Positions 41,801 to 49,675 of a DNA stretch of 64,000 nucleotides are shown piece by piece (the stretch's first letter is position 1; every line of letters starts with the position of its first letter). The DNA is from Caldilineae bacterium (GTDB taxonomy: Bacteria; Chloroflexota; Anaerolineae; Epilineales; Epilineaceae), in NCBI GenBank assembly GCA_020634625.1, contig JACKBJ010000010.1, forward strand, positions 1 to 64,000. The letters run 5' to 3'. Both the position numbers and the translations under genes were made by a program. The notes under the pieces are model-generated. The model was not told the origin of the DNA. It saw nothing but the letters and a program-made list of their open reading frames with translations, and did not search any database.

Positions 41801-42016
41801 TCAGCGCGTCGGGCGGAACAGCGCCTTGACCGAGCGGCAGATCCAGCGATCCTCGGCCGCGAACCGGCGCATGAGCTCGTCCCAGACCCGGCGATCGTGC
41901 GCGATCATGCAGCCGACCTTCCACCGGAGCCGAAGGCCGAGGCTGGGTCGGGACTCGGGCTGCTCGGGGGTGGTCTTCACGATCAAGTTTGGGATCGAGA
42001 TCGGGTTCGGGTTCAT
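41801..42016 (-). CDS. Small orphan protein, 71 residues
   Basis: An unrecognised small basic protein (MNPNPISIPNLIVKTTPEQ, then a charged C-terminal half with LRWKVGCMIAHDRRVWDELM). It is supported mainly by signals: GGAGG lies 7 nt before the ATG, and a strong promoter is at 42056-42084. No transmembrane segment or signal peptide is seen. Two cysteines are present. The stop is 34 nt from the egtD stop on the other strand. It could be a small regulator or a structural peptide; no function can be assigned. Confidence 0.5.
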   Translation of the reverse strand: MNPNPISIPNLIVKTTPEQPESRPSLGLRLRWKVGCMIAHDRRVWDELMRRFAAEDRWICRSVKALFRPTR

Positions 42017-42055
42017 CGCGCTGCCTCCGGTTTGGAAAGGGTACTTGACAGCGCC

Positions 42056-42084
42056 AGTGTAAATTACCTGCGACAATAAGTCAA
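42056..42084 (-). promoter_or_regulatory. Promoter of the 71-residue orphan gene
   Basis: On the minus strand TTGACT (42084-42079), 17-bp spacer, TACACT (42061-42056). The surrounding 50 bp are A+T-rich for this genome. A plus-strand TTGACA (42045-42050) faces it, so the block has TTGAC arms at both ends. Confidence 0.6.
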
Positions 42085-42201
42085 GCGTGCTTTACTGTCG
42101 GTGAGTGGCTTCCGCCAGCGGGGGCGCGGCATGCGCTGGTCCCAAAGGCCTGGCCGTGATACCGTGGCGTACCGATTCTCGAACGCCATAGGAGGCCCGT
42201 G

Positions 42202-43611
42202 ATGCCAAGGCTCCGGCTGCCCGCCCGTCGCCGGCGCGCGCCAGGCTGGCTGGCCGCGATCGCCTGCCTGGTCGCCCTCACCGGACTGACGTGGCCGCTC
42301 GCGACCCGTGTCCAGGAGGCATCCGCCGATCCGGCGCCCGCCCGGCCGCAGGAGCTGGCCCTCGTCTTCAGCATGGGCTACGGCGGCGACCTGCTGCCGC
42401 AGGAACCGGAGACCTTCGACGCCCTGATGGCGACCGTGGCGGAGGCCGGCTACACCACCGTCCTGGCCAGCTACGAGGCCTGGCGCCTGCCGATCCTCGA
42501 GCGGCACGGCCTGACGCTGATGGTCGACCTGCTCGACGAGCGGCACCACGTCTACCGCAACCCCGAGGGCGCCGAGGCCCTGGCGCGCAGCCTGCAGGGC
42601 GATCCGCGGGTCTGGGGCTACCACCTGTTCAGCGATACGGCCGCCACCATCGTGTCCGGCCGGCAGCGCGACATCGACAACGTGCGCCGCTGGGACCCGA
42701 CGCACCCGACCTTCGTCGGCACCCAGCAGCACGTCAAGTCGACCCTGGGCCAGATGACCAGCCCCGACGTGGTGGCCTACTACGACTACCACTGGACCCG
42801 CGACCGCGCCACCCACTTCCCCAACCTCGACTTCTTCGGCAGCTACGCCGACGAGAAGGACGCCTTCCTCTACCGCTGGGTGCAGGTCGACCCGGGCCGG
42901 GCCGGCATCGGCAACCCCAACCGTATCCGCTACACCGTCTTCAGCTCGATGGCCTTCGGCCTCAAGGGCGTCATGTGGTTCCTGGGCTCGCGCCTGATCG
43001 ACAGCGGCAGCTGGCGCTGGAATCAACTCGGCCTCGACGTGGCCAGGGTCAACCACGAGGTCCTGCCCCTGGCCGAGGTCTTCGCGCCGCTGCGGCGTCT
43101 GGACACCTGGTCGACCCCGCTCACCATCAACGCCAACGACGACCCGCGCGGCGCCGAAGAGCCGCCCATCCCGCCCGGCCTGGCGCCGATCCCCGAGGAC
43201 TTCTGGGCCCAGGTGGAGTCGGGCGAAGTGCTGATCGGCCACTTCCGCGACCCGGCCGAGGCCAGCGAGGAAGGCCGGGCCGGCCGTTACCTCTTCGCGG
43301 CCAACCCGAACAGCTACCAGCCGCAGCCGCTCGTGATGCGCTTCGGCACGGCGATCACCGGGGTCGAGATCTTCGATCGGGAGGCCGGTGAGTGGCGGCT
43401 CCTGGACATGAGCGAGTCCCGGGTCGAGCTCGTGCTAGGCCCCGGCTTCGGCGAGCTGCTGCGGGCGAGCAGCGAGGCGGAGCCGCCGCCTACGCCCACG
43501 GCGAACTCCACGGCGAACTCCACGCCGAACACGACGTCCATGCCCGAGCCGACGGTCATGCCCGGTCCGGCCGGCACCATCTACCTGCCGATGGCCTGGC
43601 ACGAAGCCTGA
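42202..43611 (+). CDS. Secreted TIM-barrel-like glycosidase-type protein with YLP-type tail
   Basis: A 469-residue exported protein. A basic N terminus and hydrophobic core (LAAIACLVALTGLTWPL) form the signal peptide. The middle resembles a glycoside-hydrolase TIM barrel (ALMATVAEAGYTTVLASYEA, VWGYHLFSDTAA, DVVAYYDYHWTRD, MAFGLKGVMWFLGS), though no catalytic pair can be named. The C-terminal 50 residues are a Thr/Pro/Asn linker (PTPTANSTANSTPNTTSMP) ending TIYLPMAWHEA. AGGAGG lies 6 nt before the ATG; the preceding GTG is also in frame. Carbohydrate hydrolysis or binding at the surface is an inference. Confidence 0.75.
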   Translation: MPRLRLPARRRRAPGWLAAIACLVALTGLTWPLATRVQEASADPAPARPQELALVFSMGYGGDLLPQEPETFDALMATVAEAGYTTVLASYEAWRLPILERHGLTLMVDLLDERHHVYRNPEGAEALARSLQGDPRVWGYHLFSDTAATIVSGRQRDIDNVRRWDPTHPTFVGTQQHVKSTLGQMTSPDVVAYYDYHWTRDRATHFPNLDFFGSYADEKDAFLYRWVQVDPGRAGIGNPNRIRYTVFSSMAFGLKGVMWFLGSRLIDSGSWRWNQLGLDVARVNHEVLPLAEVFAPLRRLDTWSTPLTINANDDPRGAEEPPIPPGLAPIPEDFWAQVESGEVLIGHFRDPAEASEEGRAGRYLFAANPNSYQPQPLVMRFGTAITGVEIFDREAGEWRLLDMSESRVELVLGPGFGELLRASSEAEPPPTPTANSTANSTPNTTSMPEPTVMPGPAGTIYLPMAWHEA

Positions 43612-43749
43612 CAGGCGGTCCGACGCCCGGCGTGGCGCAGGCGCCTCCAAACGCTGATCCAGTGTGACGGACGAGGATCGGATTCCTTTTCCCAGGGTCT
43701 CCGGTAAGGCTCGCGACCAGGCGACTCGATGTGGCGTGCGCATCGTGTG

Positions 43750-43755
43750 TATAAT
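43750..43755 (+). promoter_or_regulatory. TATAAT -10 box of hicAB, probable leaderless start
   Basis: A perfect TATAAT is followed by CCTCTC and the hicA ATG (43762). The 6-nt gap predicts a leaderless mRNA. The -35 region is weak (TCGATG). Spacing equals that before the LysM/M23 gene (11161). Confidence 0.6.
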
Positions 43756-43761
43756 CCTCTC

Positions 43762-43950
43762 ATGAACAGCCGCGAGCTCATCGCGCGACTCGAAGCTGAG
43801 GGCTGGGAGCTCGTCCGAGTGAAAGGCAGTCATCACCAGTACAAGCACCCGGCTCGCCCGGGCCGCGTGACCGTTCCTCATCCCAAGAAGGACCTGCCGA
43901 AGGGGACGCTCGCCAGCATCTTCCGTCAGGCAGGTTGGAATCAGAAGTAG
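43762..43950 (+). CDS. hicA: HicA family mRNA interferase toxin
   Basis: A 62-residue HicA toxin. It has the family fold entry MNSRELIARLEAEGWELVRV, the catalytic histidine region KGSHHQYKHPARPG, and the end LPKGTLASIFRQAGW. HicA binds double-stranded-RNA-like targets and cuts mRNA, stopping translation unless HicB holds it. It precedes hicB by 10 nt. The ATG at 43762 sits 6 nt after TATAAT; an upstream in-frame ATG at 43729 lies before the promoter and is rejected. Confidence 0.92.
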   Translation: MNSRELIARLEAEGWELVRVKGSHHQYKHPARPGRVTVPHPKKDLPKGTLASIFRQAGWNQK

Positions 43951-43960
43951 AGGCCAGCCG

Positions 43961-44365
43961 ATGCGATTCCCCATCGTGATCCACAAGGATCCGGACAGCG
44001 ACCATGGCGTGACCGTGCCTGACCTTCCCGGCTGCTTCTCTGCCGGCTCGACCATGGACGAGGCCCTGACCAACGTCGTCGAAGCCATCGAACTCCACTT
44101 GGAGGGCATGCTCGAGGATGGGGAGTCGATTCCCATGCCCCGTACCGTCGAAGCGCACATCGGCAATCCCGACTTCACCGGCGGCACGTGGGCCCTTGTG
44201 TCGATCGACCTATCGAAGCTGAGCGGGAAGGTCCGCCGGGTGAACATCACGCTGCCAGAGCGCCTGCTGAACGTTCTAGACCGTTACGCCACGGAACACG
44301 GCGAGACGCGCTCGGGTTTGATCGCGCGGGCGACGATGCGCTACATCGCGCAGCAGGACGACTGA
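43961..44365 (+). CDS. hicB: HicB family antitoxin
   Basis: A 134-residue HicB antitoxin. The N-terminal RNase-H-like degenerate fold has VIHKDPDSDHGVTVPDLPGC, FSAGSTMDEALTNV and EAIELHLEGML. The C-terminal part (NITLPERLLNVLDRYATEHG) is a ribbon-helix-helix DNA-binding domain, so it should both block HicA and repress its own promoter. AGAGG lies 7 nt before the ATG. The leaderless hicA promoter is the likely operator region. Confidence 0.92.
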   Translation: MRFPIVIHKDPDSDHGVTVPDLPGCFSAGSTMDEALTNVVEAIELHLEGMLEDGESIPMPRTVEAHIGNPDFTGGTWALVSIDLSKLSGKVRRVNITLPERLLNVLDRYATEHGETRSGLIARATMRYIAQQDD

Positions 44366-44367
44366 CC

Positions 44368-44436
44368 GGGCTGGAGCCGACCGAGCCGCGACCGGAAGGC
44401 GGGCCGATCAACCTGCCGGTGGCCGGGTGCGAGTAG
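44368..44436 (+). pseudogene. Possible 3' remnant of a YLP-tailed secreted protein gene
   Basis: Directly after hicB, one frame reads GLEPTEPRPEGGPINLPVAG and ends at a stop. This resembles the linker-plus-tail end of the secreted proteins here (PT-rich, then GPIYLP). No upstream part of such a gene is in frame, as hicB occupies that stretch. It may be the tail of a gene displaced by hicAB, or chance. Confidence 0.3.
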
Positions 44437-44451
44437 CTGCGTCCGCTACTC
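44431..44451 (+). terminator. Hairpin after hicAB region
   Basis: GAGTAGC / GCTACTC, a 7-bp stem with a 7-nt loop, begins 66 nt after the hicB stop. No T tract follows. It may end hicAB transcription. Confidence 0.35.
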
Positions 44452-44519
44452 ATGCTCCCAAGGTGGCGGCCCACTCGTGTCCGCGAGATGCGTGTTCGGG
44501 TGTTGTACGAGTATGGCCG

Positions 44520-44536
44520 CTTGCCACCCTGGCAAG
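44520..44536 (+). promoter_or_regulatory. Leader hairpin of the LVIVD-repeat gene
   Basis: CTTGCCA-CCC-TGGCAAG is a perfect 7-bp stem with a 3-nt loop, 30 nt before the strong Shine-Dalgarno of the next gene. A similar CTTGCC/GGCAAG hairpin precedes the M28 lipoprotein start at 24195-24212. The rest of the 44366-44578 gap shows no other gene. Confidence 0.35.
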
Positions 44537-44578
44537 TCCTGTTCCAGCGCCCCGGACGATCGCGAAAGGAGGACGTTC

Positions 44579-47500
44579 TTGGGACCGACCCGGTCGCGAT
44601 CGACCCGCTTCCTGAGCTTCGCGTTCTTGGCCATGCTGTGGCTACCCGACCCGCATTGGCCGGCTCGGGATTCGACAGGCAATGGGCTCGGGCCTGAGGC
44701 GCAGGACGCTGCTCAACAAGCCGAGACTCAGGCAGCCGTCGCGCCCGAGATCATCGGGCAGCTCGGCGGCGCAGCCAAGGCCGTCGCGGCGGACGCCTCC
44801 GATCCGACGCGCGCCTACCTGGGCCTCGGGCCCCGGGTGATCGTCCTGGACATCTCCGGCCCGGCCGAGCCGATCCCCATCGGCGAGTCGCCGGTCCTGC
44901 CGGCCGTGGTCGCCGACCTCGTCGTGGCGAAGGGCTTTGCCTACGCGGCCACCCGGGCCGGCCTGAGCGTCATCGACCTTCGCGATCCGGCCGCCCCGAT
45001 CCTCACGGACCAACACCTCCTCTGGCCCTGGACGCCCGAGTCGCTCTGGGGCTGGCACGAGCCCCGGCTGAGCCGATCGGGTAGCCGGCTCTTCCTGGTC
45101 TCCGGGCGAGAAGACGATCCCGAGCCCATCCGGGTCTTCGACATCGAAGGCCCGGGACACCCGGAGGAGATCCATCGCCTGCATGTGGGCGAGCCGCCGG
45201 CCGTCTACGCCCGAGACATCGCGGTGGAGGGCGATCGGGCCGTCGTCATGCTCGCCGGCGAGGCCCCGGGCATCGAGGCGAAGCTAGCGATCTTCGAGCT
45301 TCCGGCGGAGGGCGAGCCGCGGCTGCTCGGCCTGCACGAGAACGCGGCGCCGGTTCACGCCATCGCGCTCCGGGACCGCCAGCTCTGGATCTCGGATGAG
45401 CGCTGCACGCTGCGGATGGGGCAACTCGACGCGGACGGCAGGATCGAGGACGAAGCCTGCGCCAGGCTTGCATCGACCCCGGCAAGGCGGATCGTTCTCG
45501 ACGAAGGGCTGGCCGTGCTGGTCTTCCACGCGTCGATCTGGTTCGTCGACGGGTCTCGGCCCGAACGACCCGACTTCATCGCTACCGCGTCGGTGTCGGC
45601 AGCCGCTCTCGACGGTCTGTCCGGTGGGCGATCGTGGCTCGTCGCTACGGCTTCCGGCGGGATTCAGGTCGTCGGCATCGAAGCCGGCGACGGCCTGCAG
45701 GTCCTCTCGAGCCTCGCGGTGGGCGACCCCGGGCAGACCTGGAAACCCCGCCGGCTCCTCGTCCAGGGCGAGCAGCTGTTGCTCTCGCTGCTGGGCGGCC
45801 TGGCGACGATCGACCTCGCGGCGCCAGGCGGGCCAAGACGCTTGGCCCTCGACACCGATCATGCCGGCATCCCGGCACTGGCCGGTGGCAACGGCTGGAT
45901 CGCCGTCGTGGACGAGCGCGACCTGGGCGGCATCGACATCCTGGCTCCGAGCCCCGATGGCCAGCTTGAGCACCTTGCGCGCATCGAGATCGAAGGCAGA
46001 CCCATCGACCTCGGGGCCTCCGCGGATCGGCTCGTGGTCCTTGGCGATCCGGACGTCTTCGAGTCGGCCCCGATCAGCAGGCGCTACCTCGAGGTCTTCG
46101 ATCTTACCGACGCGTGGACGCCGAGACCGATCGGCAAACAGGCCATTCGGCTGGCGAACCAGGTCCAGGTCTCGGAAGGTCGAGCCTACACCTCCGGCGG
46201 CGGCTTCGTCGAAGTCTTCGACATCGATGGCGCCGACATTCCCGCCTATCTCGGCCACCTCACACGCGCCGGAGAGGGCTGTGCGGGGCCACGCCGGGGC
46301 TTCCTCTATTGCGGCGGTGGCTCACGCTACGCGGTCATCGACGTCCGCGACCCCGCGACGATGCAGCCGGTACCGGGCATCCAGACAGATCTGGCATGCC
46401 CGCGGCCCGAACTCGCCGCTGGAGAGCTCTACTGCGGGTTCAACGCCAGGGGGGACGGTGGCTGGCGCTTCGACCTCGGCGACCCGGCCAGGCCTCGTCT
46501 CGTCGGCTACGCCGGGGGCCTCGGGCGCCTGCATGCAGCGGCAAGCTACGGCGAGCAGGTCCTTCTCTTGAGCGCCTCGCCGATCCAAGCGCAGGCCGAG
46601 CACAGGCTCGAATTGGCCGTCGTCCAGCAGGGCACCCCTGCAAGGACCTCTCAAGCCCCCGCGTGGCAAGGCGTAGCCGTCCCCGGGCAAATCGCGATCG
46701 CGGGATCTCGAGCCTACCTGACCTTGGACGAATCCAGTCAGGCGCCGATGCTCGGGACGATCGACATCTCGACCCCTACCGCGCCGCGGCTCATCGCCCA
46801 GCTGCCCCTGGCCTTCGAACCCTGGCAACTGGCGGCGGACGCTAGCTTGGTCTACCTGACAACGGGCTTGACGGAGCGGGTGCATGTCTTCGACATGAGG
46901 AGTCCTGACTCCCCGATCGAGCTCCCGTCGATCGAGCTCGAGAGCGTGCCCTATTCGATTGCCGCGGCCGATGGCAGCCTCTGGGTCGGAGGAGAAACTG
47001 GCTTGACCGGCTACAGCGTCGACCCCGAGACAGGGACCCTGCAGGAGCTAGGTCATCTTCCTTCCCGTCGGGCCCTCGGCGCACTCGACGACGGCGGAAT
47101 CAACACGCTCTCGGTCCAAGGGAGCTGGGTATTCGCGGCGGACCAGCTTGCCAATGGTTCCCGCCGCATCCCTTCGGGCCCCGCCCTGATCCTCGCGGTG
47201 GATATCGGGGATCCTCGCAGCCCGGTCGTCGCCGAAACCCATCAAGCCCCCAGCACCCGCTACCGCATCTATGGGCTCGCCTCGGAATCCAAGCAGCTGC
47301 TCGTCGATGCCATCGACCGGACCACCTGGCTGGGAGAGCTGTGGTTCATCGACATGGAAGCCCCTGACCAGGCCAGACTCTCCTCGGTCTGGCGCGCGGA
47401 CACGAGCGAGAGCGCGATCGGTGACATCGCGCTTCGCGATGGACTTGCCTTCGCGTACCTCGGGCACAGCGGCATCGCCGTGCTCGGCACGGACCTCGAG

Positions 47501-47773
47501 CCCGAGCCTCGTCTCCTGAAGCAGATCGTGCTCCCGGGCGACCAGAACGACTCGCTGACGCTGGCCGACGATGGCACGCTCTGGACCACCGACTGGGAAG
47601 CCGGGCTGATCGCCCTGAGATTCGACCGGGACGCTCTACCGACGCCAACGCCGGGCGCCACGCCAACCCGCCGGCCGCTGCCAACTGCCGCAGCGACCTC
47701 GACGCCGGGCGGCGCGGGGACGGAACTGCCGAGGGTCTTGGAAGCGATCTACCTGCCTCTAGTCCACCACTGA
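44579..47773 (+). CDS. Secreted LVIVD-repeat beta-propeller protein with YLP-type tail
   Basis: A 1064-residue exported protein. The body is repeats of the LVIVD type (VIVLDISGPAEPIPIGESP, LSVIDLRDPAAPIL, YLEVFDLTDAWTPRPIG, VHVFDMRSPDSPIELP), which form beta propellers at the cell surface. The C terminus is a Pro/Thr linker (PTPTPGATPTRRPLPT) ending AIYLPLVHH. The TTG at 44579 is chosen as start because AAAGGAGG lies 6 nt upstream and it gives a proper signal peptide (STRFLSFAFLAMLWLP); ATGs further upstream give cysteine-rich nonsense. Codon use is a little less G+C-biased than its neighbours. Function unknown; adhesion or scaffold is a guess. Confidence 0.8.
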   Translation: MGPTRSRSTRFLSFAFLAMLWLPDPHWPARDSTGNGLGPEAQDAAQQAETQAAVAPEIIGQLGGAAKAVAADASDPTRAYLGLGPRVIVLDISGPAEPIPIGESPVLPAVVADLVVAKGFAYAATRAGLSVIDLRDPAAPILTDQHLLWPWTPESLWGWHEPRLSRSGSRLFLVSGREDDPEPIRVFDIEGPGHPEEIHRLHVGEPPAVYARDIAVEGDRAVVMLAGEAPGIEAKLAIFELPAEGEPRLLGLHENAAPVHAIALRDRQLWISDERCTLRMGQLDADGRIEDEACARLASTPARRIVLDEGLAVLVFHASIWFVDGSRPERPDFIATASVSAAALDGLSGGRSWLVATASGGIQVVGIEAGDGLQVLSSLAVGDPGQTWKPRRLLVQGEQLLLSLLGGLATIDLAAPGGPRRLALDTDHAGIPALAGGNGWIAVVDERDLGGIDILAPSPDGQLEHLARIEIEGRPIDLGASADRLVVLGDPDVFESAPISRRYLEVFDLTDAWTPRPIGKQAIRLANQVQVSEGRAYTSGGGFVEVFDIDGADIPAYLGHLTRAGEGCAGPRRGFLYCGGGSRYAVIDVRDPATMQPVPGIQTDLACPRPELAAGELYCGFNARGDGGWRFDLGDPARPRLVGYAGGLGRLHAAASYGEQVLLLSASPIQAQAEHRLELAVVQQGTPARTSQAPAWQGVAVPGQIAIAGSRAYLTLDESSQAPMLGTIDISTPTAPRLIAQLPLAFEPWQLAADASLVYLTTGLTERVHVFDMRSPDSPIELPSIELESVPYSIAAADGSLWVGGETGLTGYSVDPETGTLQELGHLPSRRALGALDDGGINTLSVQGSWVFAADQLANGSRRIPSGPALILAVDIGDPRSPVVAETHQAPSTRYRIYGLASESKQLLVDAIDRTTWLGELWFIDMEAPDQARLSSVWRADTSESAIGDIALRDGLAFAYLGHSGIAVLGTDLEPEPRLLKQIVLPGDQNDSLTLADDGTLWTTDWEAGLIALRFDRDALPTPTPGATPTRRPLPTAAATSTPGGAGTELPRVLEAIYLPLVHH

Positions 47774-47794
47774 GCACCCGAGCCGTCGACGACC

Positions 47795-49675
47795 CTAGCC
47801 CTCCAATCCCGCGAACTGCAGCGACCACAGCCGGGCGTAGACGCCGCCGGCCGCCAGCAGATCGGCATGCGCGCCTTGCTCGACGATCCGCCCGCGGTCC
47901 ATCACGTAGATCCGGTCGGCGTCCTTGATCGTGGCCAGGCGATGGGCCACGATCAGCGTCGTCCGACCGCGGGCGACGCTGCGGATGGCCTGCTGCAGGG
48001 CTTCCTCGGTCTCGGTGTCGACGCTGGCGGTGGCTTCGTCGAGGATCAGGACGTCCGGGTCGTGGGCCATGGCGCGGGCGAAGGCGATCAGCTGGCGCTC
48101 TCCGGCGCTCAGGCTCTGGCCGCGCTCGACCACCGGCGCGTCGAAGCCGCCCGGCAGGCGCCGCACGAAGGGCGCCGCGCCGACCAGCTCGGCCGCGCGC
48201 TCGGCATCGGCAGGGCCCAGGCGCGGGTCGCCCAGCGTGATGTTGCCCGCGATGTCGCCGGCGAAGAGGAAGACGTCCTGCATCACGCTGCCCACCTGCC
48301 GGCGCAGGGCCCGCTGTGGCCAATCGCGCACGTCGCGCCCGTTCACCCGCACGCGGCCACGGGCCACGTCGTAGAAGCGCGGCAGGAGGCTCATGATGGT
48401 CGTCTTGCCGGCCCCGGTATGGCCGACGAAGCCCACCGTCTCGCCCGGCATCACCCGGAACGAGAGGCCGCGCAGGACCCAGTCCTCGCCGCCATAGGCG
48501 AACCATACGTCGTCGAACTCGACCGCGGGGATGGCCGCGGCGGGTTCGGCCCGGGTCGGGCCTCCCGTCGCGCCCGGCGCTCGGCCGGCGCCGGTGGGCG
48601 ACGGCAGGACCGCCACCGCCGCGTCCTCCCGGTCGCGCAGCGCCGGCTCGACGGCCAGCAGCGCCGTGATGCGCTCGGCCGAGGCCAGCGCCGACTGCAG
48701 GATGTTGTACTTCTCGGCCAGACCGTTGAGCGGGTCGAAGAGCCGGCGCAGGTAGGCGGTGAAGGCATAGAGCGTGCCCAGGCTCATCGTCGCGCCCAGC
48801 ACCAGGCCGCCGCCGTACCAGATCACGCCGGCCAGGGCCAGGCTGGTCAACAGGTTCAGCACCGGCCCGAAGACGGCGAAGACCCGGATGACGTCGATCG
48901 TGGCGGCGAAGTAGCCGTCGTTGATGGCCCGGAACTCCTGGCTGGCGCGGGCCTCCCGGCCGAAGAGCTGGATCACCCGAACGCCCGAGAAGGTCTCGGC
49001 CAGGCGGGCGTTGATGCGCGCCAGCTCCAGGCGGGTCCGACGCCAGGCCCGCCGCGAGAAGCGCTGGAAGACCAGGGCCGTCAGGAACACCAGGGGCATC
49101 ACGGCGAAGGCCACCAGGGCCAGGCGCGCGTCGAGGCGCAAGAGCAGGACGACGGCGCCGGCGATCACGAAGAGGTCGCGGAAGAGGTTCACCAGCACGC
49201 TGGTGTACATCTCGTTGAGCGCCTCGACGTCGTTGGTGACGCGGGTGACCAGGCGGCCGGCCGGCTGCTGGTCGAAGAAGCCCAGGCCTTGCGCCTCGAG
49301 GTGGTCGAAGAGGTCGCGGCGCACCGCCAGGATGATCCGCTGGCCGGTGAGGCCCAGCCAGAGCCCCTGCAGGTACTGCAGCAGCGAGGCGCCGGCCACC
49401 ACCGCCACGTAGGTCCAGGCCAGGGGGGCCAGCTGCGCGCTCAGGGCGGCGCGCAGCGCTGGCGTGGCGCCCGCGGCCGGCGCCATGGCCCGATCGATGG
49501 CCAGCTTGATCAGGAAGGGCTGGGCCAGGTCCAGCGCCGCGGCGCCGAGGAGCAGCAGCAGGCAGCCGGCGAGCGCGGCCACGTGCGGCCGGGCGTAGGC
49601 CAGAGCCCAGGCCAGGAGCTGGCGATCGGCGCCGCTGGGCCGATCGGGCTCGGCGTGGTAGTCGATGTCGCTCAT
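47795..49675 (-). CDS. Heterodimeric ABC exporter, catalytic-site subunit
   Basis: A 626-residue half-transporter: about six transmembrane helices (residues 20-320) and a C-terminal ATPase. Walker A is GFVGHTGAGKTTIMSLLPRF, signature LSAGERQ, Walker B DVLILDEATASVDTE with the catalytic Glu, and switch His in IVAHRLAT. A Pro/Ala/Gly-rich insert (residues about 340-370) joins the two parts. With the upstream gene it should form a BmrC/BmrD-type exporter for drugs, lipids or peptides. Its ATG overlaps the stop of the partner gene (ATGA), so the two are coupled. Confidence 0.92.
   Translation of the reverse strand: MSDIDYHAEPDRPSGADRQLLAWALAYARPHVAALAGCLLLLLGAAALDLAQPFLIKLAIDRAMAPAAGATPALRAALSAQLAPLAWTYVAVVAGASLLQYLQGLWLGLTGQRIILAVRRDLFDHLEAQGLGFFDQQPAGRLVTRVTNDVEALNEMYTSVLVNLFRDLFVIAGAVVLLLRLDARLALVAFAVMPLVFLTALVFQRFSRRAWRRTRLELARINARLAETFSGVRVIQLFGREARASQEFRAINDGYFAATIDVIRVFAVFGPVLNLLTSLALAGVIWYGGGLVLGATMSLGTLYAFTAYLRRLFDPLNGLAEKYNILQSALASAERITALLAVEPALRDREDAAVAVLPSPTGAGRAPGATGGPTRAEPAAAIPAVEFDDVWFAYGGEDWVLRGLSFRVMPGETVGFVGHTGAGKTTIMSLLPRFYDVARGRVRVNGRDVRDWPQRALRRQVGSVMQDVFLFAGDIAGNITLGDPRLGPADAERAAELVGAAPFVRRLPGGFDAPVVERGQSLSAGERQLIAFARAMAHDPDVLILDEATASVDTETEEALQQAIRSVARGRTTLIVAHRLATIKDADRIYVMDRGRIVEQGAHADLLAAGGVYARLWSLQFAGLEG

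Noticed and set aside
41826..42079. Plus-strand short frames over the orphan gene
   Set aside because: They have no ribosome site or promoter, while the minus frame has both.
43435..44250. A minus-strand open frame of 271 codons across hicAB
   Set aside because: It is antisense to hicA and hicB, both of which have full family motifs.
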